NCBI GenBank assembly: GCA_037043235.1
Contig: JAWRVZ010000027.1
Location: forward strand, 5,519,501 to 5,583,500
Length of the DNA stretch: 64,000 bases
Direction of reading: 5' to 3'
Source of the DNA: Rhodeus uyekii
Lineage: Eukaryota > Chordata > Actinopteri > Cypriniformes > Acheilognathidae
In this document: piece by piece, positions 40,245-46,946 of the stretch
Layout of the letters: the number at the start of each line of letters is the position of its first letter
Numbering within the stretch: position 1 is the first letter of the stretch
Made by a program: the position numbers and the translations under genes
Notes under the pieces: generated by a model
The model's input: the letters and a program-made list of their open reading frames with translations, nothing else
Databases searched by the model: none
Told to the model about the DNA's origin: nothing

Positions 40245-42890
40245 GGCAATAGAAATGATCAGAATACCAACCTGCTCTCTCTTTCAGCCTCTCAAAGGAG
40301 TCCGTCGGTGACCTCCGACCACTCACAGAGATCAGTCGAGAGCCTTTTCTCTGCCAGGTGGGTGTAGATACAGGGAAGTAATTGGGGAATAGAGCAAACC
40401 ACATCCACAAATCAAGTTTTACAATTACACCGTAATTCACAGAACACACATGAATAATTCAGCAGTTTGCATCACTCCTGCGCAATTGTTTTAAATCATG
40501 AGTTGAATTTGCATTTTGATTGCTTTTGATATTCTGTTGGGTGCATGTAATGAGTTCAACTCTCTCTGAAGACAGACGTCCTTTAGTCATTAAAAAAAAT
40601 GTAAAAGAGAAGGACAGGAGATTCGTAGACTGACGACAAAAAAGTTCTGCACAATTTTATCGTTATAGTTTGAGGTTAAGTGCTTTCTTATAATTAAATG
40701 AGTCAGTGTGACGAATTATCTTTAGACAATGAATGTTTGTTCGACTGACGTCAAAGGTTTCGCTGTTGGCACTTTCCGTTTCAAAATTAGCCTTCTTGAG
40801 TTTAAGTGAATGTATGAAGTGAAGGATACTCTAGCTCGAAGAAGTGTGAAAATTAGAGGTTGTTAGTCATACACTCATTTTCAGTTTTAATTAATGTTCG
40901 GTGTTACACTGACATCATAAGCAGAGGGGGAACAACCTGCTGGGTAAAGTTCTGGGTGTGATGCCAAAAATACTGTAGGCATAGCTCATGAATTTTAATT
41001 CAGATATTAAAGAAATGGTTGTACAGGTTTTGATGTTTCCTGTAGCCGAGAGTGGCGCTTGCAACATCAAGGTCATGGGTTCAATTCCCAGGGAAAGCAA
41101 GAACTGATTAAAATGTCAATGTGTTTCTTGAATGCAATGCAAGTCGCTTTGGATAAAAACATCTGCCAAATGCATGGATGAATGAAAAATTTAAGTTGAT
41201 TTTGATTTTTAAATCCAGCCTGGATCGTCTCTTAATCCAATTCCCATATGTTAAGTAAACAAAACCAATATTTAAGACAAAAGATAGACGACAATCTAGA
41301 CCCCAATCTAAACACTTCCCTTTCGTGTCTGGAATCTCTTTCCCAGTTTAACCTCTCGCTGTCACTTGAAATGTCAGCCGAACTAATGACCAAAACGTGA
41401 GGAGCGGCGCTAGCAGGGATGTGTACACGTTTGGCAAATTAATGAATGTGAAGGGGCACATTTCACCGAGAAAAAGCACTTTAGACGTGTCTGTGCATTT
41501 AATGATGATCGTGCGGCACCAGAGTAAAAAGTGTTGTTTCTTTTTGCCTCTAGCAAGCTGAGCCTGAGCAGGACGCGTCTGCTGACGAAAGCGGCAAGGG
41601 GCTTCATGAGCCGCTCACAGAGCAAAATCAGCAACTCAGTGGGAGAGAGTGAAAACGACAACAAGGACTATATTCCTCTGGTTTCTGTCGCCATATTCTG
41701 CTTTCAGGATGTTTATGCTCTGTGGTTTCAGTAGAACTTGCACTTAAAATCAAAATCAATGAAGTTGAAATTACCCCGATTTACTTCTTTAATGGATGAT
41801 TTTATATATAACAAATCAACAATAACATACAACACTGCCATCCACTTTCCTCTATAAATATCTGGTCAATACTCACCTTGCAAGCAAAGGCAGGAGTCGT
41901 TACGTATAGTGAGTAATAGATCTGGTGACATTTAACAAGCATCAATATCTCTACCGATCAATATCTTATGATCACTAGGTCTGGTTAAATGAGATGTTCT
42001 ATTTGAGTTGAATATACTGTATATGGATCATTAATTACTCAAAGTAAAGGTGATGAGGTCTTTGCTCTAAAATACTCTCCTTAAAATCAGTAGAGCATAT
42101 TTTTGAGGCTAATGTAATTGTCCTTGATGTTCCATATCTGAGTTTGTCTATACTGTGTGTTTAACCACTGATTAATTAGACAAAGCATTTCTACTTCCTG
42201 TTGCAGGTGTCATTGCAGCTGTCCTGTGGGGCGTTCATGTTGGACAGTGCCTTGTGTGACGCCATCAGCGTTCCCATGGACAAGCTGAAGTGGACTTCGC
42301 CCTTCAACAGCCACAGAATCAGCCTTACCCATGTGTCCCACTCCGGCTCCCGGCGTTCCGAGAGCCTGGAGGTCCACCACGGCTCCTCGCCTCCTCCAAA
42401 AGACTCAGACTTTAACTCTGAGTGTGAGGAGCTCCTTTCCCGCACATCCTCATCCTCTTTCCAGGCCCGAAGTCCTCGGATGGAAGGCGAGCCCTCGCTG
42501 CTGGCTGGCTTCTCGTCGATGTCGACCGAAGCCCCGCTGTCGCCCATCAACTCATTTTGTGACAGCGGGCGGGGGTCTGAGTCTGAAATTGCCGAGACAC
42601 CCCTGTCTGGATCGCCTGGGAGCTTGCAAAGGGGCATGCAAGACACTGGGGGGATGGTGTGGGCCACTGCCGTAGCTCTGGCCTGGCTGGAACACAGCTC
42701 AGCCAGTTATTTCATCGAATGGGAGCTGATTGCAGCCAAAGCAAGCATGTGGCTAAACGAACAGATCATCCCAGAGGGCCGAGACCTGGCATCGGTCAAA
42801 GCTGCAGCCAATCAACTCTTCATCATCCTCAGACACTGGGATGAAAACCTGCAGCTCAACATGCTCTGCTACAACCCCAACAGCATGTAA
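15182..42890 (+). CDS. vwa5b1: von Willebrand factor A domain-containing protein 5B1, 21 coding exons
   Basis: Joining 15182-15320, 16605-16763, 16932-17151, 17347-17495, 18405-18536, 20091-20215, 23045-23221, 26677-26787, 27478-27680, 30154-30268, 30588-30773, 31962-32163, 32392-32591, 36728-36920, 38268-38549, 38644-38781, 38963-39094, 39934-40008, 40288-40357, 41554-41680 and 42207-42890 gives 3819 nt, 1272 aa plus TAA, slightly longer than the ~1220-aa mammalian protein. Domains: N-terminal VIT-type region (about 1-140), vWA domain (about 348-510) with MIDAS residues D353, S355, S357 (DRSGSMSG), T424 and D451, a Ser-rich linker (about 570-1190) and a conserved C-terminal helical block (1196-1272). 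Family relatives include VWA5A, VWA5B2 and PARP4. The molecular role is poorly known; an intact MIDAS suggests metal-dependent protein binding. No signal peptide is evident. Linkage to ubxn10, as on human 1p36, supports VWA5B1 over VWA5B2. Confidence 0.96.
15772..15935 (-). mobile_element. tRNA-derived SINE (HAmo-like), vwa5b1 intron 1
   Basis: The minus strand shows the tRNA-like head with B-box-like GGTCATGGGTTCGATTCCCA, GGAAAAGCAAGAACTGA, then the LINE2-like tail CACTTTGGATAAAAGTCTCT. Near full length with an internal T-run insertion. Confidence 0.85.
16605..16763 (+). CDS. vwa5b1: vwa5b1 coding exon 2
   Basis: Encodes GIFIYPLDECSVVVGFEAMI then the QIITVQVKDKTKI strand of the VIT-like domain. 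Acceptor TTCATGCAG, donor GTGAGA. Confidence 0.95.
16932..17151 (+). CDS. vwa5b1: vwa5b1 coding exon 3
   Basis: Encodes HIVLDEDQERSVLVVSLGVI, then ETINILVSTSSELSTLPNGG. Matches the LDEDLER...ISTSSELPTLPSG stretch of VWA5B1. The donor GTTCGT is weak but fixed by frame. Confidence 0.93.
17347..17495 (+). CDS. vwa5b1: vwa5b1 coding exon 4
   Basis: Encodes CLAALLEEETINSIDYEFNF then HLEIRGPYLLAG, highly conserved in VWA5B proteins. Acceptor TTGTCTCAG, donor GTTAGT. Confidence 0.94.
17625..18090. repeat. Dispersed 'ATTTCTGCCA...' cyprinid repeat, vwa5b1 intron 4
   Basis: TTATTTCTACCATCGAATAA, a second TTATTTCTGCCATGGAATGA and many near-periodic (A/T)ATTGTGAGATGTAAACT units are typical of a common fish repeat whose inverted-ended copy is at 46314-46737. 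No coding content. Confidence 0.5.
18405..18536 (+). CDS. vwa5b1: vwa5b1 coding exon 5
   Basis: Encodes GVESPSHAIRADADPSARSA, then VVTLADKYTYDCPVEILIYP. Acceptor TCTGTGCAG, donor GTGTGT. Confidence 0.94.
19236..19384 (-). mobile_element. tRNA-derived SINE (HAmo-like), vwa5b1 intron 5
   Basis: Reverse orientation: tail AGTCGCTTTGGATAAAAGCA and head with GGTCATGGGTTCGATCCCAG. Essentially full length. Confidence 0.88.
20091..20215 (+). CDS. vwa5b1: vwa5b1 coding exon 6
   Basis: Encodes EPHLPHVLIEDGDMMPEEYD, EHLKGRSDYIKATKKDCSNE and KT, linking the VIT-like region to the vWA domain. The acceptor TTTGTGAAG is atypical; donor GTGAGT. Confidence 0.93.
20905..21265. mobile_element. Degenerate Tc1/mariner-like fragment, vwa5b1 intron 6
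   Basis: Two copies of CACA(G/A)TTATTGGCACCCCTG, at about 20916 and 21097, frame the first half. The rest (TACTTTGTACAACCCCCTTT and following) resembles a non-autonomous mariner-type repeat of teleosts. No transposase frame. Confidence 0.4.
22693..22921. mobile_element. Complete Angel-like foldback MITE, vwa5b1 intron 6
   Basis: Starts TTAAAGGGATAGTTCACCCA and ends TGGTTGAACTATGTCTTTTAA, i.e. inverted ends of the abundant GGGATAGTTCACCC family, about 230 bp. Lies between exons 6 and 7. Confidence 0.65.
23045..23221 (+). CDS. vwa5b1: vwa5b1 coding exon 7 (MIDAS)
   Basis: Encodes VDIIRKRLHKDILHNPVVML, NFCPDL, then GEFIFLIDRSGSMSGVNINR. DxSxS of the metal-ion-dependent adhesion site is intact (D353, S355, S357). 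Donor GTAGGA. Confidence 0.97.
24330..24545 (+). repeat. Dispersed cyprinid repeat, forward copy, vwa5b1 intron 7
   Basis: Carries ACACTGAAGACTGGAGTAAT, CACAGGAATAAAATACAGTT and TTACTAAGCCTTAACTTTTG, hallmarks of a very abundant cyprinid repeat. A fragment of the same 3' end (AAACTTTTGAATGGTACTGT) is at about 22416. Confidence 0.6.
25798..25828. repeat. (TA)n microsatellite
   Basis: Short TA run in vwa5b1 intron 7, next to an AT-rich stretch and an LTR-like fragment. Confidence 0.85.
25905..26570 (-). mobile_element. LTR-retroelement fragment (reverse orientation), vwa5b1 intron 7
   Basis: GC-richer than the flanks and related to 34552-34990 through GACACAGGACAGCAAACA, ATTAAATAGGGAGC and GGGGTTACACAAT. 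Reverse-complemented, CTCCCTATTTAAT could be the TATA-like element of a U3 region. A (GGACA/GGACG)n run lies at 25981-26020. No gag or pol frame. Confidence 0.45.
26677..26787 (+). CDS. vwa5b1: vwa5b1 coding exon 8
   Basis: Encodes DAMVVILKSLFPACLFNIVG, then FGSKFKTLFATSQSYNE: the vWA core strand FNIVGFGS. Acceptor TTCACAG, donor GTAGGT. A 37-codon phase-0 exon. Confidence 0.96.
27172..27282 (+). mobile_element. 5'-truncated HAmo-like SINE, vwa5b1 intron 8
   Basis: Lacks most of the tRNA head; begins near CTTTCCCAGGGAAAGCAAGA and runs through GTCGCTTTGGATAAAAGCGT to the ATGTAAATGTAAAT 3' end. Confidence 0.85.
27478..27680 (+). CDS. vwa5b1: vwa5b1 coding exon 9 (MIDAS T and D)
   Basis: Encodes ESLALAYEHVKKIRADMGGT, then RLLFLLTDGAVSNTGKVIEC. 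T424 (MGGTNI) and D451 (LTDGAV) complete the MIDAS. The donor GTCAAT departs from consensus after the +2 position. Confidence 0.96.
28262..28699. mobile_element. Angel-like foldback element, vwa5b1 intron 9
   Basis: Starts ATTAAAGGAACAGTTTACCC and ends GTTTGGGTGAACTAATCCTT, then TAAT. Inverted termini of the same family as 22693-22921; longer interior with (GAT)n. Confidence 0.6.
30112..30140. repeat. (TG)n tract just upstream of vwa5b1 exon 10
   Basis: TG dinucleotides ending about 13 bp before the AG of the exon 10 acceptor, in the place of the polypyrimidine tract. Confidence 0.95.
30154..30268 (+). CDS. vwa5b1: vwa5b1 coding exon 10
   Basis: Encodes CYTFGIGQGACRRLVLGLSA, then RGTAEFLAEGERLQPK, the end of the vWA fold. 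The acceptor (CATGGCAG) follows a TG-dinucleotide run rather than a pyrimidine tract. The donor GTCTTC is weak. Confidence 0.94.
30588..30773 (+). CDS. vwa5b1: vwa5b1 coding exon 11
   Basis: Encodes MIKSLKKSMTSVLTDISIEW, then EILLSPVGATCLFPGDRLIG and YSVVCDTS; matches the post-vWA VEWxxPET..VSPV..LFPGxRLxGY pattern of the family. Donor GTAAGT. Confidence 0.96.
30880..31376. mobile_element. Solo LTR, copy 1, vwa5b1 intron 11
   Basis: 497 bp from TGTAACAATTGG to TATTCATAACA (TG...CA ends). Flanked by AATAC and AACAC, a 5-bp target-site duplication with one change. Homologous along its whole length to 53123-53616; shared blocks include GTGTGAGCTCCCTC(C/T)GGTGG and CAGTCCAATG. No internal region. 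Confidence 0.8.
31773..31837 (+). mobile_element. HAmo-like SINE 3' tail fragment
   Basis: Only the tail: GTAAGTTGCTTTGGATAAAA through ATCTGTTAAATGAATAAAT. Confidence 0.75.
31962..32163 (+). CDS. vwa5b1: vwa5b1 coding exon 12
   Basis: Encodes DKRRRYSMMRSNESTSSVFY and HSQEED, then a polar low-complexity stretch. Start of the basic/Ser-rich linker. Acceptor TTGTAACAG, donor GTAAAG. Confidence 0.94.
32392..32591 (+). CDS. vwa5b1: vwa5b1 coding exon 13
   Basis: Encodes SPRRRAYSTNQITDYNPMKK, then PLRRAKVQELIGQNHPDYGA. RRRAYSTNQIT is a conserved patch of VWA5B1. The donor is taken as GTCGGT because a 200-nt exon keeps phase 0; a GTAAAT 4 bp downstream would break the frame. Confidence 0.92.
34552..34990 (-). 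mobile_element. LTR-retroelement fragment (reverse orientation), vwa5b1 intron 13
   Basis: Shares GACACAGGACAGCAAACA, AATAAATAGGGA and GGGGTTACACAAT with 25905-26570. Also contains a local inverted repeat around 34680-34820 (forms of CACGCGGC/GCTGCGTGTTCA and complements). A 159-aa minus-strand frame across it shows no recognisable gag, pol or env motif. Confidence 0.45.
35228..35425. repeat. Repeat built on GGTACC/TACTAATA motifs
   Basis: GGTACT, GGTACC and ACCATT...TAGATACTAAGATACTAATA repeat in both orientations, as in a common teleost foldback repeat beginning near AAAGGTATAAAAGCTGTCAC. Confidence 0.45.
36549..36690. repeat. Fragment of a dispersed AT-rich repeat next to vwa5b1 exon 14
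   Basis: CAGTAACACCTTACTTAAAG and CTTTATAAGTAATGTATTAT are typical of a common fish hAT-like MITE end. It stops about 40 bp before exon 14. Confidence 0.4.
36728..36920 (+). CDS. vwa5b1: vwa5b1 coding exon 14
   Basis: Encodes LASLCATSSRGRPIHKPPVQ, then a Gln/Pro/Ser-rich disordered stretch ending SLGSTGDT. The frame is continuous with exons 13 and 15. Little family conservation is expected in this linker, so exon limits rest on phase and splice sites (AAGCCACAG, GTCAGT). Confidence 0.85.
37570..38125. mobile_element. TIR repeat between vwa5b1 exons 14 and 15
   Basis: Left end TACCCAATCCTGTTCCTGGA matches the reverse complement of the right end (TCCCAACCCTGTTTCTGGAG). Such ends mark an abundant cyprinid DNA transposon. 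Contains a tandem AGAGTAGTG run. No transposase frame. Confidence 0.5.
38268..38549 (+). CDS. vwa5b1: vwa5b1 coding exon 15
   Basis: Encodes ...MKWEVIFDIQPNLKGRERE, then DLWNETFHHLAGRSIIQDFE and CEIEH, matching the conserved DLWSETFHHLAARAIIRDFE block. Acceptor ATCGAACAG, donor GTGAGG. Confidence 0.95.
38644..38781 (+). CDS. vwa5b1: vwa5b1 coding exon 16
   Basis: Encodes GSGRRYQLYAIHTSKACNIL, then SKYTAFVPIDLDSNEYLPTC, a strongly conserved family segment (HTSKACNI.SKYTAFVP). Donor GTAAGT. Confidence 0.97.
38963..39094 (+). CDS. vwa5b1: vwa5b1 coding exon 17
   Basis: Encodes GEDHKRSSHCSSRSGSRKTR, then GYSVGLGRSQSGGLSGQDDA, Ser/Arg-rich. Acceptor TCTCCAG, donor GTAAGA. Confidence 0.9.
39165..39377. 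mobile_element. Short LTR-like element, vwa5b1 intron 17
   Basis: 213 bp with TGTCACGC...GCGTGACA ends and flanks TTTGA/ATTGA, a near 5-bp duplication. Reverse-complemented it resembles the start of other LTR-like fragments of the window (TGTCAC...). No coding. Confidence 0.5.
39934..40008 (+). CDS. vwa5b1: vwa5b1 coding exon 18
   Basis: A 75-nt exon encoding VDDGSQSPCKTPSSSSWEQC and NSSE. Acceptor GACTTGCAG, donor GTACTT. Length divisible by 3, so alternative use would keep frame. Confidence 0.85.
40174..40241. repeat. (GT)n microsatellite upstream of vwa5b1 exon 19
   Basis: About 33 GT units ending 46 bp before the exon 19 acceptor. Confidence 0.97.
40288..40357 (+). CDS. vwa5b1: vwa5b1 coding exon 19
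   Basis: A 70-nt exon encoding ASQRSPSVTSDHSQRSVESL and FSA. The acceptor TCTCTTTCAG lies about 45 bp after a long GT repeat. Donor GTGGGT. Confidence 0.87.
41038..41189 (+). mobile_element. tRNA-derived SINE (HAmo-like), vwa5b1 intron 19
   Basis: Decayed head CCTGTAGCCGAGAGTGGCGC, then GGTCATGGGTTCAATTCCCA and tail GTCGCTTTGGATAAAAACAT. Confidence 0.85.
41554..41680 (+). CDS. vwa5b1: vwa5b1 coding exon 20
   Basis: Encodes KLSLSRTRLLTKAARGFMSR, then NDNKDYIPL, matching LNKSRLLTRAAKGFLSKP...DYIPLVS of the family. The donor is GTTTCT right after CCTCTG, fixed by the PLVSLQL junction with exon 21. Confidence 0.93.
42207..42890 (+). CDS. vwa5b1: vwa5b1 coding exon 21 (stop)
   Basis: The largest exon: VSLQLSCGAFMLDSALCDAI, KLKWTSPFNSHRISL, a Ser/Pro-rich stretch (about 1085-1190), then the conserved block VWATAVALAWLEHSSASYF and LRHWDENLQLNMLCYNPNSM, ending TAA 42888-42890. 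Overlapping minus- and plus-strand open frames here are shadows. Confidence 0.97.
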   Translation: MSLQLSCGAFMLDSALCDAISVPMDKLKWTSPFNSHRISLTHVSHSGSRRSESLEVHHGSSPPPKDSDFNSECEELLSRTSSSSFQARSPRMEGEPSLLAGFSSMSTEAPLSPINSFCDSGRGSESEIAETPLSGSPGSLQRGMQDTGGMVWATAVALAWLEHSSASYFIEWELIAAKASMWLNEQIIPEGRDLASVKAAANQLFIILRHWDENLQLNMLCYNPNSM

Positions 42891-43778
42891 GTCCTTATAG
42901 GGTAGGGACTAAACGCCAAACTATGCTAAACGAGGATTTTACTCTCCTTGATTTGTTTTAATGTTCATTGTATGGGTTTTGTATTAGTTTTCAGAATAGA
43001 AATCGTTTTCATTACCATCCACCCAAAGGCCAGAAATATTCTTTGCACAGATATGTAGACACCAATGAATATAACTTGCTTTCTTGCATTGCTGTGGCAG
43101 TAACAAACCTGCAAAAGACTGTATCCACCTCATGGTAAAGCTGGTTCACAGCAACAGTGTCATGATCCCATTCATTCCAATGGAGAGCTCGTAATTTCCA
43201 GCAACTCGAATGATAGTGACCAATGCCAATAGGATGAATGCATGTTTAGGGACAAGGCAAAGTTGATCTATGTTTAACTTTATGCCAAAAAGCGATAACC
43301 AATAGGAGCAAAGTTAATGGGGTGCACATGATCCGTCACTACATCCTGCAAGATGGAGAAGTTAATTTTGGCAGAGATATGTCTTTGTACATACAGAGAC
43401 ACATTAAAAAAAATGATGGAGATTCTAATCTCATGCTCACGTGACATTGCAGTTCTTGTCATTTGCATGCGTTTTAAAGCCATATCAGTCTAAACTTGAT
43501 TAATGGACAGTGTGTCTGTGTTCTCTTTCATCTCTTAATGTGCTTTAACCGTCATATACACATTTGTTATGTCAAAAACAGAGTTCTCAGAGCTGATTAT
43601 CTCTGTGTACATAAACCAGCAGGGCACGAAATCGAATGTGTATATTATATCTGTGTATTAAAGTAAAAGCAGCGTAATATACAGTACCTAGTGCTAAATA
43701 TGCTGTCAATATGAATCAAACCATAAAAATAAAGCAGAAAATCACTCACTGCTCTTGATTGAATACCTTTAATAAGAA
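42891..43778 (+). other. Probable vwa5b1 3' UTR
   Basis: Non-coding stretch directly after the stop. AATAAA at 43728-43733 (AAAATAAAGCAG) is a candidate poly(A) signal, placed just before a transposon insertion. A second candidate, AATAAA at 46210-46215 followed by a T/G-rich stretch, could mark a longer 3' UTR. Confidence 0.5.
43728..43733 (+). terminator. Candidate poly(A) signal of vwa5b1
   Basis: AATAAA about 840 bp after the stop codon. The distal alternative is at 46210-46215. Confidence 0.4.
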
Positions 43779-44099
43779 TACCGTATTTTCCCGCATATAA
43801 CCCGCGGATTATACCAGATTTTACGAACCCTGCAGTGGGGGTGCGGGTTATATAAGGGTGCGGGATGTGATAATGTCACATAATAATGTGATAATATTTC
43901 AATATATTCGTTTTTTATATATTAGGTTTTTTTTGCTGTATTTTCTTTCTGTTTTTCTTTCTTGCGAGGGTTGTTGTCTCTGGCGCTTGTACCATCACTC
44001 TGACAGCTGGCGCTGATAGTCTGTCTGACCTGTCAATACGTCATGCGAGCAACATTTGAAATTCGAAATGTGACGTCCCGATGATTTGATGCGTTTGAT

Positions 44100-44520
44100 G
44101 CGTCTCGGGGAGCCCTATATATTCTGTGATTTTTAAAATGATTTAGCCCACTTCTGACGGATTTACACGCGAAAACGTCCTAATCCTCCGCTCCCCCATT
44201 GAAAGCAACGTCCTAACCCTCCGCCCCCCCATTGAAAGCAATAGGAAAACGCTTTAAAAATGTTAAAACATTCCCAAAACTCAGCGGATCAGGGCGTGCT
44301 TGGTCTCGTTTGATGCGTCTCGAAGAGCCCTATATATTCTGTGATTTTCAAATGGTTTGGCCAACTTCTGACGGATTTACACGCGAAAACGTCCTGATCC
44401 TCCGCCCCCCCCATTGAAAGCAACGTCCTAACCCTCCGCCCCCCCATTGAAAGCAATGGGAAAACGCTTAAAAAGATGTAAAAAATGGCCAAAACTCAGT
44501 GGATCCGGGCGTGCTTGGTC
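44100..44520. repeat. Tandem duplication, unit ~215 bp
   Basis: CGTCTCG(GG/AA)GAGCCCTATAT begins both units. Each contains GACGGATTTACACGCGAAAA and two CCTCCGC-C-run-ATTGAAAGCAA blocks, and ends near GGGCGTGCTTGGTCT. Confidence 0.9.
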
Positions 44521-44532
44521 TAATTTTTACAG

Positions 44533-44682
44533 CTTTCCTGTAGCTCAACCGGAAGAGCATTGGCGCTTGCAACGCCAAGGTCATGGATTCGATCCCAGGG
44601 AAAGCAAGAACTGATTCAATGTGTTTCTTGAATGCAATGCAAGTCGTTTTGGATAAAAGCGTCTGCAAAATGCATAAAAATG
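44533..44682 (+). mobile_element. tRNA-derived SINE (HAmo-like), full length
   Basis: The best-preserved copy in the window: TTTCCTGTAGCTCAACCGGA (A-box region), CAACGCCAAGGTCATGGATT and CGATCCCAGG (B-box region), body GGAAAGCAAGAACTGATTCA, tail AAGTCGTTTTGGATAAAAGC and GTCTGC. Confidence 0.92.
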
Positions 44683-44770
44683 TTTTTTTTTAAATATGTA
44701 AAAAAAAATATATATATATGAGGGTGTGGATTATCTGCGTCTGCGGGTTATATGCGGGAAAATACAGTAT

Positions 44771-46313
44771 ATTTCATACTTGAATGCTGCTGTTAAAGGA
44801 GATAAACACGGCGGACTGTATACAGCTCACCCAGGCGCTTTGCCTTTGCTCATTCATCAGCCTTTGCGTCACTAGCCTGTGCAATGTAACATCACATTAA
44901 TTCAGATTTAGGGAAAATAACAAATGGAGTGGATGGGTTTTTAACCACAATTGGCCTAAAGGTGGTTGTGCACACACTTCGGACACATAATTGTGTTCAA
45001 AACTATATAAAAAAGGCAGTTTTGCATAATAGGTCCATTTTAAGCATGTTGTGCACTGATTCCATTTATATTTAGTCTCTTCCCTACAAAATGTACGTTT
45101 TAAGCGGCAACTGATTTGTTGTCTACAACATGGAATAGCATCCGTTCATCCGTAATTCAATCCCAGTAAGGATGTAACAAGGAAGTAATGGGAGCGGTAA
45201 ATAGCTGCTACGTCAGTCTTGTCAATGCAACCCATTCTTGTTGAGTTCTGAATTGACATTTCAAAACTGTGAAATAGAGTTTGCATACTGCGATCACATA
45301 GAATATATTTCCGGGCCTGCACCACCCAAAATATTTGCATGTATCTGCATTTTTTTGTCTGTAAAATGGATAGTGGTTGTATTTTTAATCTTGTCTCTGA
45401 AATAATAATGTGCATTTGGTTTAATGAACGTCTGGTTGCTGCTTTGAAAGATTTTGTACCATACACATTTAGTCGTACAAAGCCTTATAATGATTTTAGT
45501 TCATTAGCTGATGTGGTTGTCTGCTACTGTATATGTGGCATTTCAGGCTGTTTTAGCTATGAGGATCCAGTGATTTGATTTACACTGTCGGTATAAGATG
45601 CAGTTACATGTATAACAACATACAATGTAAATTAGTTTGCCTTTATGATCATTAAAGATGTCAAATCGTGGCTGGAACAACACTTTCTATTGCTGTAAGC
45701 GCTCTCCAGTCTTAAGTGCCTAACCCTGGACTGTTTCTGGACTGTTGACATGAACATTGTACTGTTACTGCAATGCGTAAGCTAATTGATTATTTAAAAA
45801 AAAAAGTTGTTATTACTTTGCTGACTATGTTTATTGCTGTGTATGCATTATATAATTTTTGGTGACGTGAGTTGAAAAATTTTACAGAAAAAGTATAATA
45901 GAGTGGCTGTAAATATATGTTAAATTAGCCTAAATAAGGAAATCCAAAAGATTACATTCTTCTGTCTGGTTTATTATATGTATTACTCCTCAGGTATTAC
46001 TCTTGACTACTGTTGTCTATGTAGATGCATGAGTGGTTTGTGGAAAGACCTTCTTTACTGATTTAAACCTCTCCCATGCGCTTGTGACTATGGCAGCTCG
46101 TTTGTGAAAAGTGCGTTACGTCAATCAAGTGTACTTTGTACTTAAGTGTGGAATTCTGTTCAAGACGTGCGTAAATTCTAGTGCAAATCTGGACTGTGTA
46201 ACTGCATGTAATAAAGTTATTGGATGGAAAAAAATGGGTCTCATTTTGTCATCACTATTTACAGTAAAATGCAAAAGATTAAAAATTTAATATTGCATGA
46301 TTTCTCAGTCCGA
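44771..46313. other. Non-coding DNA, possibly distal 3' UTR of vwa5b1
   Basis: No exon recognised. The stretch 45300-46215 has few repeats and ends with AATAAA (46210) and a downstream T/G-rich element, compatible with an extended 3' UTR of vwa5b1 or an unannotated transcript. Confidence 0.3.
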
Positions 46314-46737
46314 CAGTATGAAGGCCCATTTCTGCCACATATGAAAAAAGAAATCACGCCTTATGTCATAATCATAATTATGACATGGAAACATCTTAGT
46401 ATATCAATTTCAACTTATCTCTCAATTCTTTTCGATCATGTCATTTTTATTACTTTTAAGCCATAATTTCATCTTTTCATCTCATATTTCAACCTTTCAT
46501 CTCATACATATGAGTTAAGGTCATAATTTTGACTTTAATTTAATTATAATTTATAATAATAATTTAATTTAATTATTTCAATTTTATTGTCACAAATGAC
46601 TTCAATCTTTCAGAAACTTTCAGTCTCATAAATATGACTTGGTATATCCTTATATAATCTTGACTTTTTACATCATAGATTTCCCCAAGCATGATTTTTT
46701 TCTTATGTGGCAGAAATGGGCTTCCATAGTATTATCG
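46314..46737. mobile_element. MITE with ~35-bp inverted ends
   Basis: GCCCATTTCTGCCACATATG near the left is the inverse of CTTATGTGGCAGAAATGGGC near the right; the interior is AT-rich with repeated TCATAATT/TTCATCTCAT motifs. Belongs with the repeat at 17625-18090. Confidence 0.65.
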
Positions 46738-46910
46738 TATTATAGTATAGCTTTTTCCCCCCTTTTTGTTGTGCCTCTAACCTCACCAAAGGCAATACAT
46801 TTTGCAGCCAGTAGATGTTGCACCATACATTCAAAATCAAAAATGAAAGGGTGCTGTTTTTGTCAGAACGCCGCATTTACAAACCGTTGGACGGCTTGTT
46901 TCTACCCTTT

Positions 46911-46914
<4 letters not shown>

Positions 46915-46944
<30 letters not shown>
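46915..46944. repeat. (TC)n microsatellite
   Basis: Pure TC dinucleotide run. Confidence 0.95.

Positions 46945-46946
<2 letters not shown>

Larger units (their letters stand above)
43779..44770. mobile_element. TIR element with internal tandem duplication and nested SINE
   Basis: The left end TACCGTATTTTCCCGCATAT, then AACCCGC, is the inverse of the right end GCGGGTTATATGCGGGAAAA, then TACAGTA: about 28-bp terminal inverted repeats with TA at the tips. Inside, a ~215-bp unit (from about 44100 and again from about 44315) is repeated in tandem. A SINE is inserted at 44533-44682. No transposase. Confidence 0.75.

Noticed and set aside
42191..42675. 158-aa minus-strand frame and 114-aa plus-strand frame
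   Set aside because: Shadows of vwa5b1 exon 21 in other frames.
44533..44682. A tRNA gene (A and B boxes visible)
   Set aside because: The head is followed by the SINE body and tail and the cloverleaf is incomplete; seven further similar copies show it is a SINE.
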